A stretch of 64,000 nucleotides of DNA from Phlebotomus papatasi. Taxonomy: Eukaryota; Arthropoda; Insecta; Diptera; Psychodidae. A model generated the notes under the pieces. That model saw only the letters and a list, made by a program, of their open reading frames with translations. It was not told the origin of the DNA and searched no databases. The stretch's first letter is position 1. Every line of letters begins with the position of its first letter. The position numbers and the translations under genes are program-made. This document shows positions 41,573 through 55,300 of the stretch, piece after piece. The stretch lies in assembly GCF_024763615.1 (NCBI RefSeq), contig NC_077224.1, positions 14,973,078 through 15,037,077 on the forward strand, given 5' to 3'.

Positions 41573-42889
41573 TATTATTTAGGGGAGAGTGAAGCTACTT
41601 TGAGCTCTAGGACTACATATAGATATTACAATTTTGTCATATCACTCCTTGGAAATTACAAGGGACTGACTAATCCCCAGACATTTTTCAGGAGACAGCA
41701 TGAAGGATTCAATTGTGTGTAAATAATTATCTTGCTTCAAATTGAACAAAAACAATTTATTTTTCTTTTCAATTTGTATGAGCACATCGAAATACACATA
41801 TTTTCACTTTTCAAAACATTTTTTCATGAGTTAATTCCTTCTCATTTTAAATGAAATTTTCCTGAAATTATAGTGCGAGGGACCAACTTGCTTGAGTTTT
41901 AGTCCCTTGTTTCACAAAAATGTAAGTAATAAGCAAGGGGTTATTCAAGTATGGAATACCGACACATTTTTTTCGCTAGAATCCGTGGAATCCATGGAAC
42001 CACTGATCAGACTCTGATAGAATTTCAAATAGAATACATACAGAATCACTAGAATCAATTGGAATCACTGGAATCTGGAATCACTGGAATCAAATGGAAT
42101 CACAGAATCCCTTATTTACGATTGGTATCATTTTGACGATATGATCCATGAAATTTAAGAAGTATTCCTGTAAATACCAAATAATGATAACTTTTACTTT
42201 GTTGAAATTATGTAGCTTTTTGTTTCAAAAAATTTTTGCTTAAAAAGATGTTTCACAGCTCTCTCTTTGAGTTCGAGCACTAAAAATAGAAATATAAAAA
42301 ATATTAAGATTCAATCATCAATGTGAAAAATTGAATTTATTTTTACTTTTGATCTGAAATATTTATTATACAGTAAATATCTGGGAAGTTGCAAAAAATA
42401 TTTTAGATTCCTACATCAAAACTAAGCTACAACGCTGCAAAGGATTCTGCTCACCTTTCGATCAAGATCCCAATATTACTTGCACAGACACATGACTTCG
42501 TATAGATAATTTTTGAAAAACAGTGAATAATCTTTTTTTTTTTAATATCTCCTCTGTTTATTTCACAATCTGTTTTTTACACAAAATTAACATTCAGTGA
42601 AATCTTTGAACAGCAACGTAAAGGGACATGCAGAGGTATTACTCAGTAGCAATCCTCAGTAAAATTAACAAAAGTGAATAATCTTGAAGAATCGTTTTGG
42701 TTCGAAGATTAAATTTGACTTCCAGTCGAATTTTTTGAAATATGCCTTCATTCTCTTACCTAATTTGAATTCTGGTTACCAATTTGTCTTCCTGAATAGC
42801 TACTCTTAATTTAATAGAATTTGTAATGAATTAATATAAAGAATTTGAATTCAGTGACCTTTAAAACCTTCTAAAAGAAAATAATTTTA
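41573..42889. repeat. AT-rich DNA with a short GGAATCACT repeat
   Basis: No gene. Between about 41,985 and 42,115 there is a degenerate run of GGAATCACT/GAATCAATT/AGAATCC words, about 9-11 bp per unit. A GGGGAGAGTGAAGCTACTTT half-end at about 41,582 resembles the TIR family at 41,261. Confidence 0.5.
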
Positions 42890-43560
42890 CCTCACTTCCT
42901 AATGGAATTTCTGTCAAATGTTCGTACGTAATCGTAAAGTAGAAGGTTGTAGAAATTTAGAATACTTTTTTTTTGCAAATCTCCAACTGTTTGATACTAT
43001 AACTAAATATTTAAGATCAAAAGTGACGAACTTTCAAATTACCGTATTGATGTGTGATTTTTTTATTCATTTTTTTTTATATTTCTAATTTTTTAAGCAA
43101 ATCTTTCTTTTTTTAATATAAATAATATTTTTCATTAGAGTGAAAATTATCATTCATTAACACAGTCAGAAAATTTAAATTTTTGGGCTCTTTTTGTCTT
43201 TATCTGTTGGATTTTCTAAGGTCAGATGTAAGACATTTCATTGCTTTTGTTTTATTTCACTATTATTGTTGATTTTCGATCACTGAAGAGCGTCTCGTTC
43301 TTAGCTCTTTAAGGACGATTGGAACACCGGTCTCCCATAAAAAAAATTTTCCTGACTACCTAAAGTTATTTTTTTCTTATGTCTGCACATAATTGTAAAG
43401 TAGAAGGTTGAAGGAATTTAGGATATTTTTTGAAAGTCTCCAGCTATTTGCTAAATAGTAAATATTTAAGCTAAAAAATGAGGAATTTTTAAATTCTCAT
43501 ATTGATAATTGATTCTAATTATTTTTTACACTTCTAATTTTCTTTTAAGCAAAACCGTTT
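42890..43560. repeat. Old tandem duplication, about 460 bp apart
   Basis: Two blocks (about 42,890-43,110 and 43,350-43,545) share ordered words: GTAAAGTAGAAGGTTG, AAATTTAG…ATA, TCTCCAACTGTTTG against TCTCCAGCTATTTG, AAATATTTAAG, and TTCTAATTTT…TTAAGCAAA. Divergence is high. Non-coding. Confidence 0.55.
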
Positions 43561-43699
43561 TTGGAAAAGAAACTATAATGCTCATACATAATATTTTAAA
43601 AAAATCTACAAATAATCGGCAAATTATTGGCAAGAATTCGTCAGAGTATGCAGAGAGATTCGTCAAAGAATCTGCAGAAACTTTCTATTTCTATATTTC

Positions 43700-43850
43700 T
43701 ATGGAGCTATTTGAAGCCAATTCCTACATTGATCTCGGACTCAGCTCACAATGCTTCGAGGAAAATATTTATTTAAACAAATATTTAGTATATTTATCCC
43801 TCCTTACGGAAAGTTATCTTATAATACGGAAAAACTTCTCAATTTTTAAA
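43700..43850 (+). repeat. Second copy of the 13.1 kb dispersed repeat
   Basis: It matches 13,138-13,285 in order (ATTTGAAGCCAATT, GATCTCGGACTCAGCTC, AGTATATTTATCCCTCC, TAATACGGAAAAACTTCTCA). A frame across it is repeat-derived. Confidence 0.7.
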
Positions 43851-44758
43851 TATTTAGCATAACGATCACGAGTGCAGAAAAATTCCCATACGCATTTGTA
43901 TGTGAAAGTAAGAAATTGGCTTCAATTTTGAAGGCCACTCGCCGGGGACTAGCCTGAGATTATGCAAAATTTCTGTATGCATAAAACCGTTTCGCATGCG
44001 CGGTCCTGAAAATATGCATAACCCCGGGACCCCATGCATGTAGACTGTAGAGATAAATTTTGTTGCACTTCTCTCGCTTCGTCGAATCATGCATAGTTTT
44101 TGCTCGAAGTTTCGCAAAGAAAATGTGACATTACGTGGATTTTGATAAAATTTTCCTCTATGTTCTTTCTTTATTTGAATTCTGATTGATAAGTTCTTTT
44201 ACTAGATAGTTACACTTTACAAATAAATAGTACAACTTGTAAAAAATTATAACATAGAGAATTCAAATTCAGTGACTGGAATAACTTAGTATTTTTTGCA
44301 TAAAAAACATCTATATTACTATCTCCAGAAAATGTCCTGCTTTTAAAATATATTGCAAAGGCACATTTATTCAGAAACGTAGGATAAATTTAGTCACTGT
44401 GAAGCTTGGGTATTTTATCCTATACTTGCTAGGTTTTTTAGATAATCCAAAAGGCATATTTTTTACGTAAAAGATAACGAGTGGAATAAAATAAAGTTTA
44501 TTTCATTAATGTGAATGTTGAATTATGGGGGACTTTTCAAGGCACTTCGTGGATATCTACAACCGTTTCTCCTATAGCTCTACCAATGAATAATCATTAT
44601 TTTATACATTACGTGTAGAAGATGTTTAGAAGTCCGGCTGGGATATATTCATCAGGCAATACTTCTCTTTTGCTAGCATTGGTTCAGCCGGGGTAACCTT
44701 ACTTGGTTTGTTATTGTTTTGTTGTGCAGTGCACGTGAGGAGGTTCTCTTTAAAAAAA
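43851..44758 (+). other. Dus2 upstream region
   Basis: No second gene is seen. A somewhat GC-richer piece, 43,920-44,060, includes CCCCGGGACCCCATGCATG. An E-box CACGTG (44,732-44,737) lies 22 bp before the Dus2 ATG, in the likely 5'UTR. No TATA box stands out. Confidence 0.4.
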
Positions 44759-46327
44759 ATGTTAAATAAAGGTGCAAAACTCTTGAGCCAGAGGCTCTCG
44801 TACTGTGATAAGATCATCCTGGCCCCAATGGTGAGGATAGGAACCCTGCCAATGCGACTTTTAGCACTGAAATACGGAGCTGACATTGTTTACACGGAAG
44901 AGTTGATTGACTTCAAGATTCTCAAGTCCATCCGGATGGTTAACGGTGAGTCAGGCTGTTGGGAAGGTTTTCAGTGGTCAGAGGACATACTCAGGGATCT
45001 TTTTTGTCAGATGTCCTAAACACTGTGGACTTTATTGATCCCAGCGATGGGAGTGTAGTTTTCCGGACGAGTCCTTTGGAAAAGGAGAATTTGGTCATTC
45101 AGATTGGCACTGCATGTCCCAAGAGGGCTTTAAGGGTAGCCCAAATGGTTGAGAAAGATGTTTCTGCCATTGACATCAACATGGGCTGCCCGAAAGAATT
45201 CTCAATAAAGGGCGGAATGGGAGCTGCACTGCTCAGTGATCCTGAGAGGGCTAAAAGCATCCTCAAAGCCCTTCTGGATCATGTCAGTATTCCTGTTACC
45301 TGCAAAATCCGCATCTTCCCTAAAGTTGAGGATACTGTGAAACTTGTGAAGGAATTTGAAGCCCTGGGAATCGCTGCAATTGCCATTCACGGGCGCACGA
45401 GGGACGAAAGGCCACAGCATCCTGTCCATCCGGATGTCATTAGAGCCGTGGCGAAGGAAATTTCCATCCCTGTGATTGCCAATGGGGGCTCCAGGGAGAT
45501 TGCTAGGCACAGTGACATCCTCAAATTTAGGGAAGAGTGTGGAGCTTCGAGTGTGATGATTGCTCGAGCTGCCGAGTGGAATGTATCAATTTTCCGGAAG
45601 GGTTCTATGCTTCCGCTCGACGAAGTAATCACGGAGTACCTGAAACTTTGCGTGGACTTTGACAATTCAGCCCACAACACGAAATACTGCGTCCAGAATA
45701 TGCTCCGGGAATTGCAGGAGACTCCACGAGGGAAGATCTTCCTTGAGAGTCAAACACTTGAGCAAATATGGTAGGCTAAAAGTCCATTAGATGCCCTCAA
45801 ATTCTCTCCACAGCGTTTTCCTTGACCACTTCCAGCCAAATCTGGGACCTTGGGGACTACTGCAGGCGAAAGCAACTGGAATACCAGCAACGGGGTATGT
45901 TCAGTCGCCGGGAGGCTGCCATACTCATTCAAGATGGACCTGAGAAGAAGAAAATCAAACTGGATCCGGACATTATTGAAAAGAATGTGGCTTTTGTCAG
46001 AGCAAACTACAAAGAAAGTGAGAAGGAATTCCCCTTTCCATTAGGATTTTTTTTTAATAAATCCTGATTCTTGCAGCTAATGACCTTCCCAAGAGCATCC
46101 TCCATCTGCATGCCAACAAGAACTCCCTCAAGTTGCCGACGTATGAGACTTGCGGAGAAGAGAAACTCTTCAGGAGTGTGATATCGTTTGATGGAAAGAG
46201 ATACACGAGTTCTTTCTGGGAGAAGAACAAGAAATTTGCCGAGCAGGGAGCTGCTCTTGTCTGCCTCCTCCATTTGGGACTGATGGATGAGAAGACTCTC
46301 AGCGAAAATGGAAGTATCCTGGAATAA
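44759..46327 (+). CDS. Dus2: tRNA-dihydrouridine(20) synthase, Dus2 family
   Basis: A complete gene of four exons: 44,759-44,945, 45,011-45,770, 45,836-46,017 and 46,077-46,327. Introns are 59-65 nt and all GT/AG. The protein is 459 aa. It reduces uridine-20 in the tRNA D-loop using FMN and NAD(P)H. The TIM barrel starts with the FMN-binding APMVRIGTLPMRLLALKYGA. The catalytic cysteine is in NMGCPK (about Cys122), followed by KGGMGAALLSDP, VTCKIRI, IHGRTRDERPQHP, VIANGGS and the Dus2-type NTKYC. The C-terminus (YETCGEEKLFRSVISFDGK, then FWEKNKKFAEQGAALVCL) is the double-stranded-RNA-binding domain found in animal Dus2 only. The intron 2 acceptor at TTCCAG (45,835) was chosen because the nearer CACAG would give an early stop. 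A TTG codon upstream at 44,708 is in frame, but the ATG has a good AAAATG context. Confidence 0.95.
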
Positions 46328-46328
46328 A
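46323..46328 (+). terminator. Poly(A) signal overlapping the Dus2 stop codon
   Basis: GAATAAAG: the AATAAA hexamer includes the TAA stop codon. Cleavage 10-30 nt further would fall before the satellite starts at 46,380. No other AATAAA lies in the 52 nt gap on this strand. Confidence 0.5.
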
Positions 46329-46379
46329 GAAGGATATTTTTTTTAAAGAAGTCTATTGTTTTTATTTCATCCAGAAAGA

Positions 46380-49300
46380 TTTGATTTTTGTGGTCAAAAA
46401 AATTTTTGTCGAGATTTTGCAAATTCCGCAATGGAAATCAATTAGTAGAACCATTTCAAGTATTCTTAGTGATTTTCACCCAGAAATATTGAGAATTCCG
46501 GTTTTTAGAGCGGACTTTCGATTTTTCGTAAAAACTGTAAGGGGTTAGTCCATTGATTTTTTTGGTCAAAAAAATTTTTGTCGAGATTTTGCAAATTCCG
46601 CAATGAAAATCAATTAGTAGAACCATTTCAAGTATTCGTAGTGATTTTCACCCAGAAATATTGAGAATTCCGGTTTTTAGAGCGGATTTTCGATTTTTCG
46701 AAAAAACTGTAAGGGGTTAGTCCATCGATTTTTTTGGTCAAAAAATTTTTTGTCGAGATTTTGCAAATTCCGCAATGAAAATCAATTAGTAGAACCATTT
46801 CAAGTATTCGTAGTGATTTTCACCCAGAAATATTGAGAATTCCGGTTTTTAGAGCGGACTTTCGATTTTTCGTAAAAACTGTAAGGGGTTAGTCCATTGA
46901 TTTTTTTGGTCAAAAAATTTTTTGTCGAGATTTTGCAAATTCCGCAATGAAAATCAATTAGTAGAACCATTTCAAGTATTCTTAGTGATTTTCACCCAGA
47001 AATATTGAGAATTCCGGTTTTTAGAGCGGACTTTCGATTTTTCGTAAAAACTGTAAGGGGTTAGTCCATTGATTTTTTTGGTCAAAAAAATATTTGTCGA
47101 GATTTTGCAAATTCCGCAATGAAAATCAATTAGTAGAACCATTTCAAGTATTCTTAGTGATTTTCACCCAGAAATATTGAGAATTCCGGTTTTTAGAGCG
47201 GACTTTCGATTTTTCGTAAAAACTGTAAGGGGTTAGTCCATTGATTTTTTTGGTCAAAAAAATTTTTGTCGAGATTTTGCAAATTCCGCAATGAAAATCA
47301 ATTAGTAGAACCATTTCAAGTATTCTTAGTGATTTTCACCCAGAAATATTGAGAATTCCGGTTTTTAGAGCGGATTTTCGATTTTTCGAAAAAACTGTAA
47401 GGGGTTAGTCCATTGATTTTTTTGGTCAAAAAAAATTTTGTCGAGATTTTGCAAATTCCGCAATGGAAATCAATTAGTAGAACCATTTCAAGTATTCTTA
47501 GTGATTTTCACCCAGAAATATTGAGAATTCCGGTTTTTAGAGCGGACGTTCGATTTTTCGTAAAAACTGTAAGGGGTTAGTCCATTGATTTTTTTGGTCA
47601 AAAAATTTTTTGTCGAGATTTTGCAAATTCCGCAATGAAAATCAATTAGTAGAACCATTTCAAGTATTCTTAGTGATTTTCACCCAGAAATATTGAGAAT
47701 TCCGGTTTTTAGAGCGGATTTTCGATTTTTCGAAAAAACTGTAAGGGGTTAGTCCATTGATTTTTTTGGTCAAAAAAAATTTTGTCGAGATTTTGCAAAT
47801 TCCGCAATGGAAATCAATTAGTAGAACCATTTCAAGTATTCTTAGTGATTTTCACCCAGAAATATTGAGAATTCCGGTTTTTAGAGCGGATTTTCGATTT
47901 TTCGAAAAAACTGTAAGGGGTTAGTCCATTGATTTTTTTGGTCAAAAAAATTTTTGTCGAGATTTTGCAAATTCCGCAATGAAAATCAATTAGTAGAACC
48001 ATTTCAAGTATTCTTAGTGATTTTCACCCAGAAATATTGAGAATTCCGGTTTTTAGAGCGGATTTTCGATTTTTCGAAAAAACTGTAAGGGGTTAGTCCA
48101 TTGATTTTTTTGGTCAAAAAAAATTTTGTCGAGATTTTGCAAATTCCGCAATGGAAATCAATTAGTAGAACCATTTCAAGTATTCTTAGTGATTTTCACC
48201 CAGAAATATTGAGAATTCCGGTTTTTAGAGCGGATTTTCGATTTTTCGAAAAAACTGTAAGGGGTTAGTCCATTGATTTTTTTGGTCAAAAAAATTTTTG
48301 TCGAGATTTTGCAAATTCCGCAATGAAAATCAATTAGTAGAACCATTTCAAATATTCTTAGTGATTTTCACCCAGAAATATTGAGAATTCCGGTTTTTAG
48401 AGCGGATTTTCGATTTTTCGAAAAAACTGTAGTCCATTGATTTTTTTGGTCAAAAAATTTTTTGTCGAGATTTTGCAAATTCCGCAATGAAAATCAATTA
48501 GTAGAACCATTTCAAGTATTCTTAGTGATTTTCACCCAGAAATATTGAGAATTCCGGTTTTTAGAGCGGATTTTCGATTTTTCGAAAAAACTGTAGTCCA
48601 TTGATTTTTTTGGTCAAAAAATTTTTTGTCGAGATTTTGCAAATTCCGCAATGAAAATCAATTAGTAGAACCATTTCAAATATTCTTAGTGATTTTCACC
48701 CAGAAATATTGAGAATTCCGGTTTTTAGGGCGGATTTTCGATTTTTCGAAAAAACTGTAAGGGGTTAGTCCATTGATTTTTTTGGTCAAAAAAATTTTTG
48801 TCGAGATTTTGCAAATTCCGCAATGAAAATCAATTAGTAGAACCATTTCAAATATTCTTAGTGATTTTCACCCAGAAATATTGAGAATTCCGGTTTTTAG
48901 AGCGGATTTTCGATTTTTCGAAAAAACTGTAAGGGGTTAGTCCATTGATTTTTTTGGTCAAAAAATTTTTTGTCGAGATTTTGCAAATTCCGCAATGAAA
49001 ATCAATTAGTAGAACCATTTCAAGTATTCTTAGTGATTTTCACCCAGAAATATTGAGAATTCCGGTTTTTAGAGCGGATTTTCGATTTTTCGAAAAAACT
49101 GTAGTCCATTGATTTTTTTGGTCAAAAAATTTTTTGTCGAGATTTTGCAAATTCCGCAATGAAAATCAATTAGTAGAACCATTTCAAGTATTCTTAGTGA
49201 TTTTCACCCAGAAATATTGAGAATTCCGGTTTTTAGAGCGGATTTTCGATTTTTCGAAAAAACTGTAGTCCATTGATTTTTTTGGTCAAAAAATTTTTTG

Positions 49301-52300
49301 TCGAGATTTTGCAAATTCCGCAATGAAAATCAATTAGTAGAACCATTTCAAATATTCTTAGTGATTTTCACCCAGAAATATTGAGAATTCCGGTTTTTAG
49401 AGCGGATTTTCGATTTTTCGAAAAAACTGTAGTCCATTGATTTTTTTGGTCAAAAAATTTTTTGTCGAGATTTTGCAAATTCCGCAATGAAAATCAATTA
49501 GTAGAACCATTTCAAATATTCTTAGTGATTTTCACCCAGAAATATTGAGAATTCCGGTTTTTAGGGCGGATTTTCGATTTTTCGAAAAAACTGTAAGGGG
49601 TTAGTCCATTGATTTTTTTGGTCAAAAAATTTTTTGTCGAGATTTTGCAAATTCCGCAATGAAAATCAATTAGTAGAACCATTTCAAGTATTCTTAGTGA
49701 TTTTCACCCAGAAATATTGAGAATTCCGGTTTTTAGAGCGGATTTTCGATTTTTCGAAAAAACTGTAAGGGGTTAGTCCATTGATTTTTTTGATCACTAA
49801 GAATACTTGAAATGGTTCTACTAATTGATTTTCATTGCGGAATTTGCAAAATCTCGAAAAAAAAAATTAAGTCAAGTATTCAATTCAAGTCAAGTATTTT
49901 GCAAATTCCGCAATGAAAATCAATTAGTAGAACCATTTCAAGTATTCTTAGTGATTTTCACCCAGAAATATTGAGAATTCCGGTTTTTAGGGCGGATTTT
50001 CGATTTTTCGTAAAAACTGTAAGGGGTTAGTCCATCGATTTTTTTGGTCAAAAAAATTTTTGTCGAGATTTTGCAAATTCCGCAATGAAATTCAATTAGT
50101 AGAACCATTTCAAATATTCTTAGTGATTTTCACCCAGAAATATTGAGAATTCCGGTTTTTAGAGCGGATTTTCGATTTTTCGAAAAAACTGTAAGGGGTT
50201 AGTCCATTGATTTTTTTGGTCAAAAAATTTTTGTCGAGATTTTGCAAATTCCGCAATGAAAATCAATTAGTAGAACCATTTCAAGTATTCTTAGTGATTT
50301 TCACCCAGAAATATTGAGAATTCCGGTTTTTAGAGCGGATTTTCGATTTTTCGAAAAAACTGTAAGGGGTTAGTCCATTGATTTTTTTGGTCAAAAAAAT
50401 TTTTGTCGAGATTTTGCAAATTCCGCAATGAAAATCAATTAGTAGAACCATTTCAAGTATTCTTAGTGATTTTCACCCAGAAATATTGAGAATTCCGGTT
50501 TTTAGGGCGGATTTTCGATTTTTCGTAAAAACTGTAAGGGGTTAGTCCATCGATTTTTTTGGTCAAAAAAATTTTTGTCGACATTTTGCAAATTCCGCAA
50601 TGAAAATCAATTAGTAGAACCATTTCAAATATTCTTAGTGATTTTCACCCAGAAATATTGAGAATTCCGGTTTTTAGAGCGGATTTTCGATTTTTCGAAA
50701 AAACTGTAAGGGGTTAGTCCATTGATTTTTTTGGTCAAAAAATTTTTTGTCGAGATTTTGCAAATTCCGCAATGAAAATCAATTAGTAGAACCATTTCAA
50801 GTATTCTTAGTGATTTTCACCCAGAAATATTGAGAATTCCGGTTTTTAGAGCGGATTTTCGATTTTTCGAAAAAACTGTAGTCCATTGATTTTTTTGGTC
50901 AAAAATTTTTTTGTCGAGATTTTGCAAATTCCGCAATGAAAATCAATTAGTAGAACCATTTCAAGTATTCTTAGTGATTTTCACCCAGAAATATTGAGAA
51001 TTCCGGTTTTTAGAGCGGATTTTCGATTTTTCGAAAAAACTGTAAGGGGTTAGTCCATTGATTTTTTTGGTCAAAAAAAATTTTGTCGAGATTTTGCAAA
51101 TTCCGCAATGGAAATCAATTAGTAGAACCATTTCAAGTATTCTTAGTGATTTTCACCCAGAAATATTGAGAATTCCGGTTTTTAGAGCGGATTTTCGATT
51201 TTTCGAAAAAACTGTAGTCCATTGATTTTTTTGGTCAAAAAATTTTTTGTCGAGATTTTGCAAATTCCGCAATGAAAATCAATTAGTAGAACCATTTCAA
51301 GTATTCTTAGTGATTTTCACCCAGAAATATTGAGAATTCCGGTTTTTAGAGCGGATTTTCGATTTTTCGAAAAAACTGTCCATTGATTTTTTTGGTCAAA
51401 AAATTTTTTGTCGAGATTTTGCAAATTCCGCAATGGAAATCAATTAGTAGAACCATTTCAAGTATTCTTAGTGATTTTCACCCAGAAATATTGAGAATTC
51501 CGGTTTTTAGAGCGGATTTTCGATTTTTCGAAAAAACTGTAAGGGGTTAGTCCATTGATTTTTTTGGTCAAAAAAAATTTTGTCGAGATTTTGCAAATTC
51601 CGCAATGAAAATCAATTAGTAGAACCATTTCAAGTATTCTTAGTGATTTTCACCCAGAAATATTGAGAATTCCGGTTTTTAGAGCGGATTTTCGATTTTT
51701 CGAAAAAACTGTAAGGGGTTAGTCCATTGATTTTTTTGGTCAAAAAATTTTTTGTCGAGATTTTGCAAATTCCGCAATGGAAATCAATTAGTAGAACCAT
51801 TTCAAGTATTCTTAGTGATTTTCACCCAGAAATATTGAGAATTCCGGTTTTTAGAGCGGATTTTCGATTTTTCGAAAAAAACTGTAAGGGGTTAGTCCAT
51901 TGATTTTTTTGGTCAAAAAAAATTTTGTCGAGATTTTGCAAATTCCGCAATGAAAATCAATTAGTAGAACCATTTCAAGTATTCTTAGTGATTTTCACCC
52001 AGAAATATTGAGAATTCCGGTTTTTAGAGCGGATTTTCGATTTTTCGAAAAAACTGTAAGGGGTTAGTCCATTGATTTTTTTGGTCAAAAAATTTTTTGT
52101 CGAGATTTTGCAAATTCCGCAATGGAAATCAATTAGTAGAACCATTTCAAGTATTCTTAGTGATTTTCACCCAGAAATATTGAGAATTCCGGTTTTTAGA
52201 GCGGATTTTCGATTTTTCGAAAAAACTGTAAGGGGTTAGTCCATTGATTTTTTTGGTCAAAAAAATTTTTGTCGAGATTTTGCAAATTCCGCAATGGAAA

Positions 52301-55300
52301 TCAATTAGTAGAACCATTTCAAGTATTCTTAGTGATTTTCACCCAGAAATATTGAGAATTCCGGTTTTTAGAGCGGATTTTCGATTTTTCGAAAAAACTG
52401 TAGTCCATTGATTTTTTGGTCAAAAAATTTTTTGTCGAGATTTTGCAAATTCCGCAATGAAAATCAATTAGTAGGACCATTTCAAGTATTCTTAGTGATT
52501 TTCACCCAGAAATATTGAGAATTCCGGTTTTTAGAGCGGATTTTCGATTTTTCGAAAAAACTGTAAGGGGTTAGTCCATTGATTTTTTTGGTCAAAAAAT
52601 TTTTTGTCGAGATTTTGCAAATTCCGCAATGGAAATCAGTTAGTAGAACCATTTCAAGTATTTTTAGTGATTTTCACCCAGAAATATTGAGAATTCCGGT
52701 TTTTAGAGCGGATTTTCGATTTTTCGAAAAAACTGTAGTCCATTGATTTTTTTGGTCAAAAAATTTTTTGTCGAGATTTTGCAAATTCCGCAATGGAAAT
52801 CAATTAGTAGAACCATTTCAAGTATTCTTAGTGATTTTCACCCAGAAATATTGAGAATTCCGGTTTTTAGAGCGGATTTTCGATTTTTCGAAAAAACTGT
52901 AGTCCATTGATTTTTTTGGTCAAAAAATTTTTTGTCGAGATTTTGCAAATTCCGCAATGAAAATCAATTAGTAGAACCATTTCAAGTATTCTTAGTGATT
53001 TTCACCCAGAAATATTGAGAATTCCGGTTTTTAGAGCGGATTTTCGATTTTTCGAAAAAACTGTAAGGGGTTAGTCCATTGATTTTTTTGGTCAAAAAAT
53101 TTTTTGTCGAGATTTTGCAAATTCCGCAATGGAAATCAATTAGTAGAACCATTTCAAGTATTCTTAGTGATTTTCACCCAGAAATATTGAGAATTCCGGT
53201 TTTTCGATTTTTCGAAAAAACTGTAGTCCATTGATTTTTTTGGTCAAAAAATTTTTTGTCGAGATTTTGCAAATTCCGCAATGAAAATCAATTAGTAGAA
53301 CCATTTCAAGTATTCTTAGTGATTTTCACCCAGAAATATTGAGAATTCCGGTTTTTAGAGCGGATTTTCGATTTTTCGAAAAAACTGTAGTCCATTGATT
53401 TTTTTGGTCAAACAATTTTTTGTCGAGATTTTGCAAATTCCGCAATGGAAATCAATTAGTAGAACCATTTCAAGTATTCTTAGTGATTTTCACCCAGAAA
53501 TATTGAGAATTCCGGTTTTTAGAGCGGATTTTCGATTTTTCGAAAAAACTGTAGTCCATTGATTTTTTTGGTTAAAAAATTTTTTGTCGAGATTTTGGAA
53601 ATTCCGCAATGGAAATCAATTAGTAGAACCATTTCAAGTATTCTTAGTGATTTTCACCCAGAAATATTGAGAATTCCGGTTTTTAGAGCGGATTTTCGAT
53701 TTTTCGAAAAAACTGTAAGGGGTTAGTCCATTGATTTTTTTGGTCAAAAAATTTTTTGTCGAGATTTTGCAAATTCCGCAATGAAAATCAATTAGTAGAA
53801 CCATTTCAAGTATTCTTAGTGATTTTCACCCAGAAATATTGAGAATTCCGGTTTTTAGAGCGGATTTTCGAATTTTCGTAAAAACAGTTCATTGATTTTT
53901 TTTGGTCAAAAAAATTTTTGTCGAGATTTTGCAAATTCCGCAATGGAAATCAATTAGTAGAACCATTTCAAGTATTCTTAGTGATTTTCACCCAGAAATA
54001 TTGAGAATTCCGGTTTTTAGAGCGGATTTTCGATTTTTCGAAAAAACTCTAAGGGGTTAGTCCATTGATTTTTTTGGTCAAAAAATTTTTTGTCGAGATT
54101 TTGCAAATTCCGCAATGAAAATCAATTAGTAGAACCATTTCAAGTATTCTTAGTGATTTTCACCCAGAAATATTGAGAATTCCGGTTTTTAGAGCGGATT
54201 TTCGAATTTTCGTAAAAACCGTCCATTGATTTTTTTGGTCAAAAAAATTTTTGTCGAGATTTTGCAAATTCCGCAATGGAAATCAATTAGTAGAACCATT
54301 TCAAGTATTCTTAGTGATTTTCACCCAGAAATATTGAGAATTCCGGTTTTTAGAGCGGATTTTCGATTTTTCGAAAAAACTGTAAGGGGTTAGTCCATTG
54401 ATTTTTTTGGTCAAAAAAAATTTTGTCGAGATTTTGCAAATTCCGCAATGAAAATCAATTAGTAGAACCATTTCAAGTATTCTTAATGATTTTCACCCAG
54501 AAATATTGAGAATTCCGGTTTTTAGAGCGGATTTTCGATTTTTCGAAAAAACTGTAAGGGGTTAGTCCATTGATTTTTTTGGTCAAAAAAAATTTTGTCG
54601 AGATTTTGCAAATTCCGCAATGAAAATCAATTAGTAGAACCATTTCAAGTATTCTTAATGATTTTCACCCAGAAATATTGAGAATTCCGGTTTTTAGAGC
54701 GGATTTTCGATTTTTCGAAAAAACTGTAAGGGGTTAGTCCATTGATTTTTTTGGTCAAAAAATTTTTTGTCGAGATTTTGCAAATTCCGCAATGAAAATC
54801 AATTAGTAGAACCATTTCAAGTATTCTTAGTGATTTTCACCCAGAAATATTGAGAATTCCGGTTTTTAGAGCGGATTTTCGATTTTTCGAAAAAACTGTA
54901 AGGGGTTAGTCCATTGATTTTTTTGGTCAAAAAATTTTTTGTCGAGATTTTGCAAATTCCGCAATGGAAATCAATTAGTAGAACCATTTCAAGTATTCTT
55001 AGTGATTTTCACCCAGAAATATTGAGAATTCCGGTTTTTAGAGCGGATTTTCGATTTTTCGAAAAAACTGTAAGGGGTTAGCCTATCGATTTTTTTGGTC
55101 AAAAAAAATGTTGTCGAGATTTTGCAAATTCCGCAATGAAAATCAATTAGTAGAACCATTTCAAGTATTCTTAGTGATTTTCACCCAGAAATATTGAGAA
55201 TTCCGGTTTTTAGAGCGGATTTTCGATTTTTCGAAAAAACTGTAAGGGGTTAGCCTATCGATTTTTTTGGTCAAAAAAAAATTTGTCGAGATTTTGCAAA

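Noticed and set aside
43509..43862. 117-codon plus-strand frame
   Set aside because: It spans the dispersed repeat also found at 13.1 kb and an old duplication, and has no recognisable domain.
44708..44758. Upstream start for Dus2 at a TTG codon (17 extra residues)
   Set aside because: Non-ATG start. The ATG at 44,759 has a good context and gives the usual Dus2 N-terminal length.
45811..45835. Nearer acceptor TCCACAG for Dus2 intron 2
   Set aside because: Joining there puts the dsRNA-binding half out of frame with an early stop. TTCCAG at 45,835 keeps the frame and the family alignment.
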